Shown: positions 44,289 to 52,757, numbered from the stretch's first letter. The stretch is DNA of 64,000 bases from Flavobacterium sp. 270 (GCF_004368785.1 NZ_SODM01000001.1:186001-250000), one strand, 5' to 3'. Numbers and translations: made by a program. Notes: a model not told the origin generated them from the letters alone.

Positions 44289-44735
44289 ATGCTTAAACTT
44301 AATTTCCCTGCCTACACTTTCCGATTCAAAAATAGCGAAAATAAAGTGTCTATTTTTGATGAAATCAGGAAAAAATTTATCATTCTTACTCCAGAAGAAT
44401 GGGTTCGGCAGCATGTTGTTCATTATTTAATAAATGAAAAAAAATATCCAAAATCGCTTATAAACGTAGAGAAAGTTTTAACAGTCAACGGATTACGAAA
44501 ACGCTATGATGTTGTAGTCTTTAATTCTGATGGTTCTATACATATATTGGTAGAATGTAAAGCACCCGAAGTTAAAATATCGCAGGCAACTTTTGATCAG
44601 ATCGCACGTTATAATATGACAATGCAGGCACGGTTTTTGAATGTCACAAACGGTCTGAGTCATTTTTATTGTCAGATGGATTTTGAAAACGAAAAATATG
44701 AGTTTTTAAGAAACCTTCCTGATTATAAAGAATAG
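44289..44735 (+). CDS. Orphan HsdR N-terminal-domain protein (restriction endonuclease-like fold)
   Basis: 148 residues from the ATG at 44289; a longer frame from 44163 would run through the holA start and the promoter and is rejected. It matches the type I restriction enzyme R protein N-terminal domain family: EEWVRQHVVHYLINEKKYPKSLINVEKVLTVNGLRKRYDVVVFNSDGSIHILVECKAPEVKISQATFDQIARYN. The PD-(D/E)xK-like core is visible as RYDVVVF then ILVECKAP (D...ExK). No helicase part and no hsdM or hsdS nearby, so it is not a restriction system; small stand-alone copies are widespread in Bacteroidota with unknown role. Confidence 0.87.
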   Translation: MLKLNFPAYTFRFKNSENKVSIFDEIRKKFIILTPEEWVRQHVVHYLINEKKYPKSLINVEKVLTVNGLRKRYDVVVFNSDGSIHILVECKAPEVKISQATFDQIARYNMTMQARFLNVTNGLSHFYCQMDFENEKYEFLRNLPDYKE

Positions 44736-44759
44736 TATTAAACAAAAAAGAAAACACTT

Positions 44760-45779
44760 TTGGATAAAATAGCAGTTGTCATCTTAAATTGGAATGGAGT
44801 TAAATTGTTAGAGCAATTTTTACCTTCTATTATTCAATTCTCAGAAGAAGCAAAAATATATGTAGCAGATAATGCTTCAACAGATGATTCGATAAATTTT
44901 GTCCGACAAAATTTTCCCACTATAGAAATTGTTAAAAACAGTGGTAATCATGGCTTTGCAAAAGGCTACAATGACGCATTAAAACATATTGATGCAGAAA
45001 TCTACGCTTTGGTAAATTCTGATATAGAAGTAACTCAAAATTGGTTACAGCCAATTATCCACACTTTTGATTCTGAAAATCAAACTGCTATCATTCAGCC
45101 TAAGATTCTTGATTTTAAGAATAAAGAATATTTTGAATATGCTGGAGCAGCCGGCGGTTTTATTGATAAATATGGTTTTCCTTATTGCCGAGGCCGTATT
45201 TTTGATACAATTGAAAAAGACAACGGGCAATACGATGATAATTGCGAATTGTTCTGGGCTTCTGGCGCTTGCTTTTTTATTAGAAAAACAGTGTATCATG
45301 AACTAGGTGGTTTTGATGAAACTTTTTTTGCGCATCAGGAAGAAATTGATTTATGCTGGCGTGCTTTAAACGAAGGCTACATCATCAAATACAATTCAGC
45401 TTCAGTAGTTTATCATGTTGGAGGAGCGACTTTACAACAGGGAAATCCTAAAAAAACTTTTTTGAATTTTAGAAATTCATTGTTAATGCTTGTCAAAAAT
45501 CTTCCAAAAAAAGGATTGTTTTTTGTCATTTTCTTTAGAATGATTTTAGATGGAATTGCTGGTATCCGTTTTCTTACACAAGGAAAATTTCAACATACTT
45601 TTGCAATTTTAAAGGCTCATTTTTCATTTTATTGTATATCTTTAAAATATCTAAGAGAAAGAAAAGATTTCCAGATTCAGCAATACTATACCGTAAAAAG
45701 CGTCGTTTACTTATACTATATAAAGAAATTGACGATTTTTAAAGAAATCTTTAACACTATTCAAAATATTAAAAACTAA
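44760..45779 (+). CDS. Family 2 glycosyltransferase (rhamnosyltransferase-like), TTG start
   Basis: 339 residues. The start is TTG at 44760, read as MDKIAVVILNWNGVKLLEQF; no ATG gives a complete N-terminus. GT2 signatures: VILNWNG, VADNASTDDSINFVRQNFP, NSGNHGFAKGYNDAL, LVNSDIEVTQNWLQP (DxD-like metal site), FWASGACFFIRKTVYHELGGFDETFFAHQEEIDLCWRA (catalytic-base ED). A C-terminal hydrophobic stretch (about 240-270) may tether it to the inner membrane. It likely adds a sugar during polysaccharide or cell-envelope synthesis. It follows the HsdR_N gene by 24 bp, so the two may be co-transcribed. Confidence 0.9.
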   Translation: MDKIAVVILNWNGVKLLEQFLPSIIQFSEEAKIYVADNASTDDSINFVRQNFPTIEIVKNSGNHGFAKGYNDALKHIDAEIYALVNSDIEVTQNWLQPIIHTFDSENQTAIIQPKILDFKNKEYFEYAGAAGGFIDKYGFPYCRGRIFDTIEKDNGQYDDNCELFWASGACFFIRKTVYHELGGFDETFFAHQEEIDLCWRALNEGYIIKYNSASVVYHVGGATLQQGNPKKTFLNFRNSLLMLVKNLPKKGLFFVIFFRMILDGIAGIRFLTQGKFQHTFAILKAHFSFYCISLKYLRERKDFQIQQYYTVKSVVYLYYIKKLTIFKEIFNTIQNIKN

Positions 45780-45784
45780 ATTTG
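45777..45784 (+). promoter_or_regulatory. -7 promoter element of the OmpA-like gene
   Basis: TAAATTTG (TAnnTTTG match) overlapping the glycosyltransferase stop codon, with a leader of about 25 nt to the ATG at 45814. Confidence 0.5.
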
Positions 45785-45813
45785 TAATCAACGTTTAATT
45801 AAATATAATACCT

Positions 45814-46647
45814 ATGAGAAAAATAGTTGTCGCACTATCAGTATTAATGGCTTTAACGTCGTGTGTTTCAAAAAAGGAATATGCAGCTTTGGAAGCTAAG
45901 AACAAAGAAATTCAAGACTTATTAAACTCTTGCACAGTAAAACTTAATACATGTCTAGAAGAAAAAGCAGGATTGGCAGCTACAGCAGAAAGCTACAAAC
46001 AACATAATCAAGACTTAATAAGCACTTCTAAAGACTTAACTGTTTTAACTACAAAAGGAGCTGAAAACCTTGAAAAATCATTAGAAAGTTTAAAAGAAAA
46101 AGATTTAAAAATATCTAGACTTCAAGATGCTTTAACTAAAAAAGACAGTGTTACACTTGCTTTGGTTACTAGCTTAAAAGGAGCGGTTGGAATTAATGAT
46201 CCAGACATCGAAATCAATGTTGAAAAAGGTGTTGTATTTATTTCTATTGCAGACAAATTACTATTTAAAAGTGGTAGTTATGACGTAAGTGATAAAGCAA
46301 AATCTGTTTTGGCTAAAGTTGCAAAAGTTGTAAATGATAAACCAGATTTCGAATGTATGGTTGAAGGTCACACAGATGACGTTCCATACAAAAGTAATGG
46401 TGTATTGCTAGACAACTGGGATTTAAGTGTTAAACGTTCTACTTCTATTGTTCGTGTATTGTCTAATGAGTTAGGTGTAAACCCTGCTAAATTAATTGCA
46501 GCTGGTAGAAGTTCTTATGTGCCTTTAGTTGCAAATGATTCTCCAGAAAACAAAGCTCGTAACAGAAGAACTCGTATCGTTGTTATGCCAAAAATCGATC
46601 AATTCTATGATATGATTGAAAAAGAAATGAAAAAACAAGCGAAATAA
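45814..46647 (+). CDS. OmpA family lipoprotein
   Basis: 277 residues. A lipoprotein signal with lipobox Cys17 (ALTSCVSK), a long coiled coil (about 20-115, KEYAALEAKNKEIQDLLNSC and the SLESLKEKDLKISRLQDALTKKDS part), then an OmpA/MotB peptidoglycan-binding domain (about 140-270) with FKSGSYDVSDKAKSVL, VEGHTDDVPYKSNG, NWDLSVKRSTSIVRVL and ENKARNRRTRIVV (Asp and Arg contact diaminopimelate). It should tether the outer membrane to peptidoglycan. It has its own promoter and a strong terminator. Confidence 0.93.
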   Translation: MRKIVVALSVLMALTSCVSKKEYAALEAKNKEIQDLLNSCTVKLNTCLEEKAGLAATAESYKQHNQDLISTSKDLTVLTTKGAENLEKSLESLKEKDLKISRLQDALTKKDSVTLALVTSLKGAVGINDPDIEINVEKGVVFISIADKLLFKSGSYDVSDKAKSVLAKVAKVVNDKPDFECMVEGHTDDVPYKSNGVLLDNWDLSVKRSTSIVRVLSNELGVNPAKLIAAGRSSYVPLVANDSPENKARNRRTRIVVMPKIDQFYDMIEKEMKKQAK

Positions 46648-46677
46648 TTTCGTAGTTTTCTTTATTATAAAAACAGA

Positions 46678-46703
46678 AAAAGCAGGTCAATTGACCTGCT
46701 TTT
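46678..46703 (+). terminator. Terminator of the OmpA lipoprotein gene
   Basis: A perfect palindrome with 13-bp arms (AAAAGCAGGTCAA/TTGACCTGCTTTT) and T-run, 31 bp after the stop codon. It can act on both strands. Confidence 0.85.
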
Positions 46704-46886
46704 ATGTATTCCTAATTTTTTAATAACCAATTAAATATAAATCAAGAATAGCATTATTTTTAATTAACTAACTAAATTTTAACTATACTAAAGTTAGTTA
46801 TTTATTTTTTACCAATTACACGTTTTCAGTTTTTTTTTACAAAATTACCACTTGATGTATATTCGCACTCTTTTAGAAAAATAATA

Positions 46887-47930
46887 TTACTTCATATTAA
46901 AATTTAAAGGAAGCATATCACCTACTTTTTTTTCTGAAATTTTACCTGAAAAAAGCACACTTTCAATATCAGAATTGTTTCCGTATTTATAAATTTTAAA
47001 ACTATCTGTCAGGAAAGTAATTCTAGATTCCTGATCTCTGTTATACATTAGAAAATAAGACGCTACGATACCAGTTACATTTAAATCGTCATATTTTACC
47101 TGATCTTTTGGTTGGGGAAGCAAATCAACTTTTACAAAATCATCCTCTTTAGTCACTTTAAAACATTTCTTAGGATCAAGACTATGCTCTTCTGTAAATA
47201 ATAAAAACTTTTTTTTGTCCCATACCTCATTAGCTAAATTTCTAAAAAACTGAAGTTGAGACCCTTCAAAAGTTTTTTCTCTTCGTTCTAAAATCTCGGG
47301 AGTATTTTCAATTTCTTCAAATCTGCTTACGCCGCCGTAATAATTTTTAATAACATCTATAGGAGCGATACTTAATTTCTTAAAAGCAATCTCAAAATCA
47401 ACCAATTCAAAATCAATTTTATATCCTAATAAAGAATTTACAATAACAAGGGGTTTATCAGAGTAAGCAGTAAAAATAAATTTATCTTTATCATATTTGA
47501 AACGAATTTCATCTTCATTTTTTATTATAGTGCCTTTTGCATTTTTTGTTTTACCTATAAAATATTCTCTAAAAAGTTTTAATTTTTGAGCTCTTGTAAA
47601 CAATTCATTCTTAGTTATCACAACTTCTTTTAGTTCGTTTTTTGCAACTGTCATTAAAACATTAAGATCTTTACTTGTGTCAAACGAAGTAAGGTATTCG
47701 GTTTGATAACCTATAGAACTTATTACCAAAATGTTATTTGTATTAGGCTCAAGTTTTATCTTAAAATTTCCATTTTCATCAGAAACTGTTGAAATTGTAG
47801 TTCCATCAAAAAAAACATTTACACCTTCTAGCGGCTTATTATCTTTATTAGTAATTTTTCCTTTTAAAATATTTTGCGCAAAAAGATTTACTGCAGAAAA
47901 AAGGAATACGAAAATGGTTAGTTTTTTCAT
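46887..47930 (-). CDS. Carboxypeptidase-like regulatory domain protein, secreted
   Basis: 347 residues. Signal peptide 1-18 (FSAVNLFAQ). A carboxypeptidase-D regulatory-like (CarbopepD_reg_2) beta-sandwich follows (about 20-105: GKITNKDNKPLEGVNVFFDGTTISTVSDENGNFKIKL, LVISSIGYQTEYL). The remaining 240 residues have no family I recognise; they include KVTKEDDFVKVDLLPQPKDQVKYDDLNVTGIVASYFLMYNRDQESRITFLTDSFKIYKYG. It is probably periplasmic or surface-associated, in the style of proteins that share the N-terminal domain with SusC receptors but lack a barrel. Confidence 0.8.
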   Translation of the reverse strand: MKKLTIFVFLFSAVNLFAQNILKGKITNKDNKPLEGVNVFFDGTTISTVSDENGNFKIKLEPNTNNILVISSIGYQTEYLTSFDTSKDLNVLMTVAKNELKEVVITKNELFTRAQKLKLFREYFIGKTKNAKGTIIKNEDEIRFKYDKDKFIFTAYSDKPLVIVNSLLGYKIDFELVDFEIAFKKLSIAPIDVIKNYYGGVSRFEEIENTPEILERREKTFEGSQLQFFRNLANEVWDKKKFLLFTEEHSLDPKKCFKVTKEDDFVKVDLLPQPKDQVKYDDLNVTGIVASYFLMYNRDQESRITFLTDSFKIYKYGNNSDIESVLFSGKISEKKVGDMLPLNFNMK

Positions 47931-47937
47931 GAAAGCG

Positions 47938-47980
47938 AAAATGGTTTGATTAATTATGAGCTAATTAACCAAACCATTTT
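47938..47980 (-). terminator. Terminator-like inverted repeat after the YrdC/Sua5 gene
   Basis: AAAATGGTTTG and CAAACCATTTT form a perfect 11-bp stem that extends into an AT-rich inner stem. It lies 30 bp after the YrdC/Sua5 gene stop and just upstream of the carboxypeptidase-regulatory gene. Confidence 0.65.
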
Positions 47981-48011
47981 ATATTATCCAAGATATTTAA
48001 TACTTTATTTT

Positions 48012-48632
48012 TTACAAAATATCGATATCCCCTTTTCCTTCTCTTATTACAACCGGCTCATGTTCTGATAAATCGATAATAGTAGAACCAACATTATCTC
48101 CATAACCACCATCAATAACCATATCGACAAGATTCTGCCATTTCTCAAAAATTAATTCTGGGTCTGTAGTATATTCAATTACATCATCTTCATCACGAAT
48201 AGAAGTTGAAACAACCGGATTTCCTAATTGTCTAACGATTTCCAGAATAATATTGTTATCCGGCACACGAATACCAACCGTCGTTTTCTTTTTAAATTCT
48301 TTTGGAAGATTATTATTTCCAGGCAAAATAAAAGTATAAGGTCCCGGTAATGCTCTTTTTAGAATTTTAAAAGTCGATGTATCTATTTGTCTCACATAAT
48401 CTGAAAGATTACTCAAATCATGGCAAATAAAAGAGAAGTTTGCTTTTTCTAATTTTACACCTTTAATTTTTGCAATCTTTTCCAATGCACGAGAATTGGT
48501 TATATCACAACCCAAACCGTAAACAGTATCTGTTGGATAAATAACCAAACCGCCGTTTTGCAAAACCTTTACAACTTTTGCAATTGCAGCTTCGCTTGGT
48601 TTATCGGGATATATTTTTATAAATTCGGCCAT
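48012..48632 (-). CDS. L-threonylcarbamoyladenylate synthase family protein (YrdC/Sua5/YciO)
   Basis: 206 residues. YrdC fold: KVLQNGGLVIYPTDTVYGLGCDITNSRALEKIAKIKGVK, ANFSFICHDLSNLSDYV, RALPGPYTFILPGN, KKTTVGIRVPDN, LGNPVVSTSIRDEDD. The basic pocket residues Lys and Arg in KGVK and VGIRVP support an ATP/CO2/threonine-type activity, or the related YciO function. It may provide threonylcarbamoyl-AMP for t6A synthesis together with the TsaE encoded at 33183-33590. A fourfold 15-bp tandem repeat precedes its start. Confidence 0.85.
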   Translation of the reverse strand: MAEFIKIYPDKPSEAAIAKVVKVLQNGGLVIYPTDTVYGLGCDITNSRALEKIAKIKGVKLEKANFSFICHDLSNLSDYVRQIDTSTFKILKRALPGPYTFILPGNNNLPKEFKKKTTVGIRVPDNNIILEIVRQLGNPVVSTSIRDEDDVIEYTTDPELIFEKWQNLVDMVIDGGYGDNVGSTIIDLSEHEPVVIREGKGDIDIL

Positions 48633-48635
48633 TAT

Positions 48636-48695
48636 TTTGTTTAAGGTTTATTTGTTTAAGGTTTATTTGTTTAAGGTTTATTTGTTTCAGGTTTA
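48636..48695. repeat. Tandem repeat, four 15-bp units
   Basis: Four consecutive units of TTTGTTTAAGGTTTA (the last has one change), from 4 bp upstream of the YrdC/Sua5 start codon into its promoter region. No spacers, so not a CRISPR. Unit number can be expected to vary by slippage and would change leader length and promoter spacing. Confidence 0.85.
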
Positions 48696-48738
48696 ACGTT
48701 TACTAAAGTTACGAAATACTTTGGCTTTAAAGTTACAT

Positions 48739-51075
48739 TTATCCCACAACATCAAGTTTAGCAAATCTCAAAAGAAGTTTTTTAATCCCACCGACTTCAA
48801 ATTTAATTTCGGCTTTTTTATCAGCTCCCACTCCTTCTAAATTTACAACTTCACCTTTTCCAAAACGTTCGTGCATTACAATATTACCAACAGTCAGTTT
48901 GCTGTCAAATAAATTTGTAGCACCACTGCTTGGAGCATTTCCTGAAACTGGTTTTAGTTTACGAATATTTAAATCCGGTTTAGGCTCATTATCTGTAATA
49001 TATTTTGGGGGCGTACCTCCTACTGGTTTTGCTAATCTCAGTTTCGATTTATCAACATCACCAAAAATATCACCGTCAATAGGCGATTTATATCTGTAAT
49101 TGCTTTCTGCAGGCGTTAAATGCTCTAAATACTGACCATCAATTTCTTCAATAAAACGTGAAGGTTCACTATCAGTCAATTTTCCCCAACGGTAACGTGA
49201 CTGAGCGTAAGTTAGATACGCCTGATGTTCGGCACGTGTCAACGCTACATAAAACAAACGACGTTCTTCTTCTAATTCACTTCTTGTACTCATACTCATC
49301 GCACTCGGAAACAAATCCTCTTCCATTCCGACAACAAAAACGTGTGGAAATTCAAGTCCTTTTGCTAAGTGAATGGTCATCAAAGCTACACGATCTTCAT
49401 CGCTTGTATCTTTATCTAAGTCTGTTGCAAGTGCTACATCTTCCATAAATTCAGAAAGAGCACCTCTTGCACCGTCAATTTCTTTTTGGCCTTCTGTAAA
49501 ATCTTTTATACCGTTTAGCAATTCTTCAATATTCTGAATTTTTGCCATTCCTTCCGGCGTAGCATCTTTCTTCAATTCTTGAACTAAACCCGTTTTTTTG
49601 GCAACGTGATCTGTAATATAAAATGCATCCTGATTCTGATCAATTACCTGAAAACTTTGAATCATCGTTACAAAATCTTTCAATTTATTTTTTGTACCAG
49701 CATTCAGTTTCAAATCGATTTTATCAATATTTACCATTACTTCCCAAATCGAGCGTTTGTAATGATTTGCAGCAATTGTAAGTTTTTCAACCGTTGTATC
49801 ACCAATTCCACGAGCCGGATAATTAATCACACGAATCAATGCTTCTTCGTCTTTAGGATTAATTACTAAACGCAGATAACACAAAACATCTTTAATTTCT
49901 TTACGCTGATAAAAAGACAATCCGCCATAAATTCTATACGGAATATCGCGTTTTCTTAAAGCATCTTCCATCGCACGAGATTGCGCGTTGGTACGGTACA
50001 AAATAGCAAAAGAACCGTTATGAAGCTGATTCTGCATTTTCTGCTCAAAAATTGTACTCGCTACAAAACGACCTTCTTCGGCATCTGTTAAACTTCGGTG
50101 AATCTTAATCCTCGGACCAAAATCATTTGCCGTCCAAACAACTTTATCCAGTTTCGTTTTGTTATGTTCCATTATGGTATTAGCCGCTTCAACGATATTT
50201 CTGGTCGAACGGTAATTTTGCTCTAAACGAAACATTACCACACCTTCATAATCCTTCTGGAAATTCAAAATATTGTTGATATTCGCACCACGGAATGCAT
50301 AAATACTTTGTGCATCATCTCCAACCACACAAATATTCTGAAATTTATCAGACAAAGCCCTAACAATCAAATACTGAGAGTGATTGGTATCTTGGTACTC
50401 ATCAACCAAAATATAGCGGAAACGGTTTTGATATTTAGCCAAAACTTCTGGAAAACGAGTTAACAATTCGTTGGTTTTCAATAATAAATCATCAAAATCC
50501 ATAGCGCCTGCTTTAAAACAACGCTCTACATATTGTTGGTAAATTTCTCCCAATCTCGGCTTTTTCGCCATAGCATCGGCTTCGACCAATTCAGGATTAT
50601 TAAAGTACGCTTTTACCGTAATCAAACTATTTTTATAACTCGAAATTCTACCTAAAACCTGTTTTGGTTTATAGATATCGCGGTCTAACTGCATTTCTTT
50701 TATAATAGAAGAAATCAGTCTCTGAGAATCCTGAGAATCGTAAATCGTAAAATTGGAAGGATATCCCAAATGCTCTGATTCTGAACGAAGAATACGCGCA
50801 AAAATGGAGTGAAAAGTTCCCATCCAAAGATTTTTTGCTTCAGATGCTCCCACAATATCCGAGATTCTGTGCTTCATTTCACGCGCCGCCTTATTGGTAA
50901 ACGTAAGCGACAAAATATTAAAGGCATCAACTCCCTGAGCCATTAAATAAGCAATTCTAATTGTTAAAACACGGGTTTTCCCCGAACCTGCACCAGCAAT
51001 AATAATCATTGGCCCGTCTTTCTTTAAAACAGGCGCTCTCTGCGCTTCGTTGAGCTGGTCAATATATTTCTGCAT
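48739..51075 (-). CDS. pcrA: UvrD/PcrA-type ATP-dependent DNA helicase
   Basis: Superfamily 1 3'-5' helicase used in repair and in clearing RecA filaments. 778 residues. Motifs seen in order: Q-motif region LNEAQRAPV, Walker A AGAGSGKT (27-34), TFTNKAAREMKHR, DEYQDTNHSQYLI (Walker B), VVGDDAQSIYAFRGA, LEQNYRSTRNI, LYRTNAQSR, MTIHLAKGLEFPHVFVVG and VALTRAEHQAYL. The C-terminal tail has a Tudor-like end (LTVGNIVMHERFGKGEVVNLEGVGADKKAEIKFEVGGIKKLLLRFAKL) as in PcrA/UvrD, which contacts RNA polymerase. It has its own -7 element and a GGAGA-like ribosome site. Confidence 0.95.
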   Translation of the reverse strand: MQKYIDQLNEAQRAPVLKKDGPMIIIAGAGSGKTRVLTIRIAYLMAQGVDAFNILSLTFTNKAAREMKHRISDIVGASEAKNLWMGTFHSIFARILRSESEHLGYPSNFTIYDSQDSQRLISSIIKEMQLDRDIYKPKQVLGRISSYKNSLITVKAYFNNPELVEADAMAKKPRLGEIYQQYVERCFKAGAMDFDDLLLKTNELLTRFPEVLAKYQNRFRYILVDEYQDTNHSQYLIVRALSDKFQNICVVGDDAQSIYAFRGANINNILNFQKDYEGVVMFRLEQNYRSTRNIVEAANTIMEHNKTKLDKVVWTANDFGPRIKIHRSLTDAEEGRFVASTIFEQKMQNQLHNGSFAILYRTNAQSRAMEDALRKRDIPYRIYGGLSFYQRKEIKDVLCYLRLVINPKDEEALIRVINYPARGIGDTTVEKLTIAANHYKRSIWEVMVNIDKIDLKLNAGTKNKLKDFVTMIQSFQVIDQNQDAFYITDHVAKKTGLVQELKKDATPEGMAKIQNIEELLNGIKDFTEGQKEIDGARGALSEFMEDVALATDLDKDTSDEDRVALMTIHLAKGLEFPHVFVVGMEEDLFPSAMSMSTRSELEEERRLFYVALTRAEHQAYLTYAQSRYRWGKLTDSEPSRFIEEIDGQYLEHLTPAESNYRYKSPIDGDIFGDVDKSKLRLAKPVGGTPPKYITDNEPKPDLNIRKLKPVSGNAPSSGATNLFDSKLTVGNIVMHERFGKGEVVNLEGVGADKKAEIKFEVGGIKKLLLRFAKLDVVG

Positions 51076-51095
51076 GTAATTTATCTCCTTTTATG

Positions 51096-51103
51096 CAAAT
51101 TTA
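51096..51103 (-). promoter_or_regulatory. -7 promoter element of the helicase gene
   Basis: Reads TAAATTTG on the minus strand (TAnnTTTG match), 21 bp from the start codon. An A-rich leader with GGAGA lies between. Confidence 0.5.
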
Positions 51104-51170
51104 GCAATTAAAGATGGAAAAAGAAAGCTACTAAGATGCTAGCAGCTAAGTTTTTTTGAAAGGCTCAAAG

Positions 51171-51259
51171 CTTCAAAGGTTCAAAGTAACAAAGTAAAAT
51201 TTTGCAAAATATTTTTTGGCTAAAAGAAGAAAACCTCTGAATCTCAGAACCTTTGAAGG
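51171..51259. repeat. Imperfect inverted repeat of CAAAGGTT-type units
   Basis: CTTCAAAGGTT (51171-51181) and AACCTTTGAAG (51249-51259) are inverted, with further loose tandem copies of TTCAAAG around. Similar CAAAG/CTTTG-rich DNA sits at about 36025-36075 and 33635-33660. This looks like a degenerate dispersed palindrome family rather than a gene. Confidence 0.5.
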
Positions 51260-51269
51260 TTAATACCTT

Positions 51270-52037
51270 CTAAGAAAAAAACACATCATAGCCAAAACGA
51301 ATCAAAGTCCCAACTACAACAACCAAGAAGAAAACCCTAATAAATCCGTTTCCTTTATTAATCGCTAGTTTAGCTCCGACCCAACCCCCAAGTCCGTTGC
51401 ATACGGCCATCGGAATTGCAATTGACCAAATAATTTTTCCTTTAATCATAAACAGGCAAATCGAACCAAAATTCGTTGCCAGATTTACCATTTTAGCATT
51501 TGCAGAAGCGTGCAAAAAATCAAAACCCAAAAGCGCAATAAAAGCCACAACGAAAAAACTGCCCGTTCCCGGACCGATAAATCCGTCGTAAAAACCAACA
51601 ATTATACTTATTACAACTACATAAAATATTTGCGTTTTAACCGAATGATCTTTAGCTGAATGCTGTCCAAAATTTTTCTTTGCGTACGTATAAATAAAAA
51701 GTAACGATAAAACTATCAGCAAAAGCGGTTTCATAAAATCGTTGCTGACAAGAGTTAAGACTGTCGAACCTAAAAATGCAGACGGAACCGCCAGACACAT
51801 CATAATCAATAATAGTCTCCACTGAATTACAACTTTTTTTAAATACTGAAAAGCAGCAAAAGCAGTACCGCTAAAAGCCGGAATTTTGAGTGTCCCGATT
51901 ACTGTAGAAACCGGAAGATTAGGCAGTAAAATTAATCCCATTGGAGTTTGAATTAATCCGCCGCCACCAACAATAGCGTCAATAAATCCTGCGGCAAAAG
52001 CTGCCAGACAAAGTAAAATAATAATGTATGATTCCAT
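51270..52037 (-). CDS. TSUP (TauE/SafE) family inner membrane transporter
   Basis: 255 residues, about eight hydrophobic membrane segments, with the N-terminal and middle repeated TSUP motifs (FAAGFIDAIVGGGGLIQTPMGLI, GFYDGFIGPGTGSFFVVAFI). The family exports sulfite, sulfonates or related small anions; which one cannot be read here. A complete promoter lies just upstream and divergent from the DUF7935-like gene. Confidence 0.93.
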   Translation of the reverse strand: MESYIIILLCLAAFAAGFIDAIVGGGGLIQTPMGLILLPNLPVSTVIGTLKIPAFSGTAFAAFQYLKKVVIQWRLLLIMMCLAVPSAFLGSTVLTLVSNDFMKPLLLIVLSLLFIYTYAKKNFGQHSAKDHSVKTQIFYVVVISIIVGFYDGFIGPGTGSFFVVAFIALLGFDFLHASANAKMVNLATNFGSICLFMIKGKIIWSIAIPMAVCNGLGGWVGAKLAINKGNGFIRVFFLVVVVGTLIRFGYDVFFS

Positions 52038-52073
52038 TTATATTGGGTATCAATCGATTTTGAGATTGAAAAA

Positions 52074-52103
52074 CAAAAGTAGGATTCCAATTTGTTATTA
52101 CAA
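52074..52103 (-). promoter_or_regulatory. Complete promoter of the TSUP transporter gene
   Basis: On the minus strand: -33 TTG (52103-52101), 19-bp spacer, -7 TACTTTTG (52081-52074). Leader about 30 nt. Confidence 0.6.
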
Positions 52104-52135
52104 CAAAATTAAAGTGGATTTCTCCTCAAAAAGTA

Positions 52136-52143
52136 TATTTTTG
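52136..52143 (+). promoter_or_regulatory. -7 promoter element of the DUF7935-like gene
   Basis: TATTTTTG (TAnnTTTG match) ending 16 bp before the ATG at 52160; a short leader. It shares a spacer with the divergent TSUP promoter. Confidence 0.5.
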
Positions 52144-52159
52144 TTGAAAAATTACTAAA

Positions 52160-52681
52160 ATGGATTTTAATAAAATTATAGAATTAGCAAGTTATACTTT
52201 ACCAGCCATTGTTACCGGATTTGTGGCTTACAGTTTTTTTGAATTGCACATTAAGAACAATGATAAAAAACGTAATTTTTTATTAAACAGAGAAGCGCAC
52301 AAAGAATCATTACCAATACGTTTACAAGCTTACGAACGTATGACTTTGTATTTGGAACGCATCAACTTAACTAAATTATTGATTAGAATTGCTCCAATTT
52401 CTAACGAGAAAAGTGTCTATGAAAATTTTTTAATTGACCAAATCGAACAAGAATTCGAGCATAATTTGACACAGCAAATCTATATGTCAGACGAATGCTG
52501 GACAATCATTACAACAGCTAAAAACTCAACGATACAAATGATTCGCAAAGCTGCTATGAGCGATCGCGTTGAGAGCGCTGATAAATTGCGTGAAGTAATT
52601 TTGAATGATTTATTAGAAAAACAATCACCAAGCAATGCAGCTTTAGCATATATAAAAAATGAAGTTGCAGAACTTTGGTAA
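52160..52681 (+). CDS. Conserved Bacteroidota membrane-anchored protein (DUF7935-like)
   Basis: 173 residues. One N-terminal membrane segment (about 10-28, YTLPAIVTGFVAYSFFELH) is followed by a cytosolic mainly helical domain (RLQAYERMTLYLERINLTKLLIRIAP, IEQEFEHNLTQQIYMSDECWTIITTAKNSTIQMIRKAA). I recognise the conserved Bacteroidota type but know no function. Stand-alone, with its own promoter and a palindrome immediately downstream. Confidence 0.72.
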   Translation: MDFNKIIELASYTLPAIVTGFVAYSFFELHIKNNDKKRNFLLNREAHKESLPIRLQAYERMTLYLERINLTKLLIRIAPISNEKSVYENFLIDQIEQEFEHNLTQQIYMSDECWTIITTAKNSTIQMIRKAAMSDRVESADKLREVILNDLLEKQSPSNAALAYIKNEVAELW

Positions 52682-52689
52682 CTTTTATA

Positions 52690-52757
52690 TTTTAGAATGT
52701 AGATTTTAGATTTTAGATTTTTTGAGCAATCTAAAATCTAAAATCTACATTCTAAAA
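52690..52757. repeat. Perfect 30-bp palindrome
   Basis: Arms 52690-52719 and 52728-52757 are perfect reverse complements with an 8-bp loop. The arms consist of TAGAATGTAGAT followed by tandem TTTTAGA heptamers. The element fills the space between convergent genes and would fold into a strong hairpin that could end transcription from both sides. The same TAGAATGTAGAT motif is found at 26642-26671. Confidence 0.88.

Noticed and set aside
44289..44735. A type I restriction-modification system
   Set aside because: Only the HsdR N-terminal domain is present; no methylase, specificity subunit or helicase is nearby.
48636..48695. CRISPR array
   Set aside because: Units of 15 bp are directly joined with no spacers, and no cas gene is in the window.
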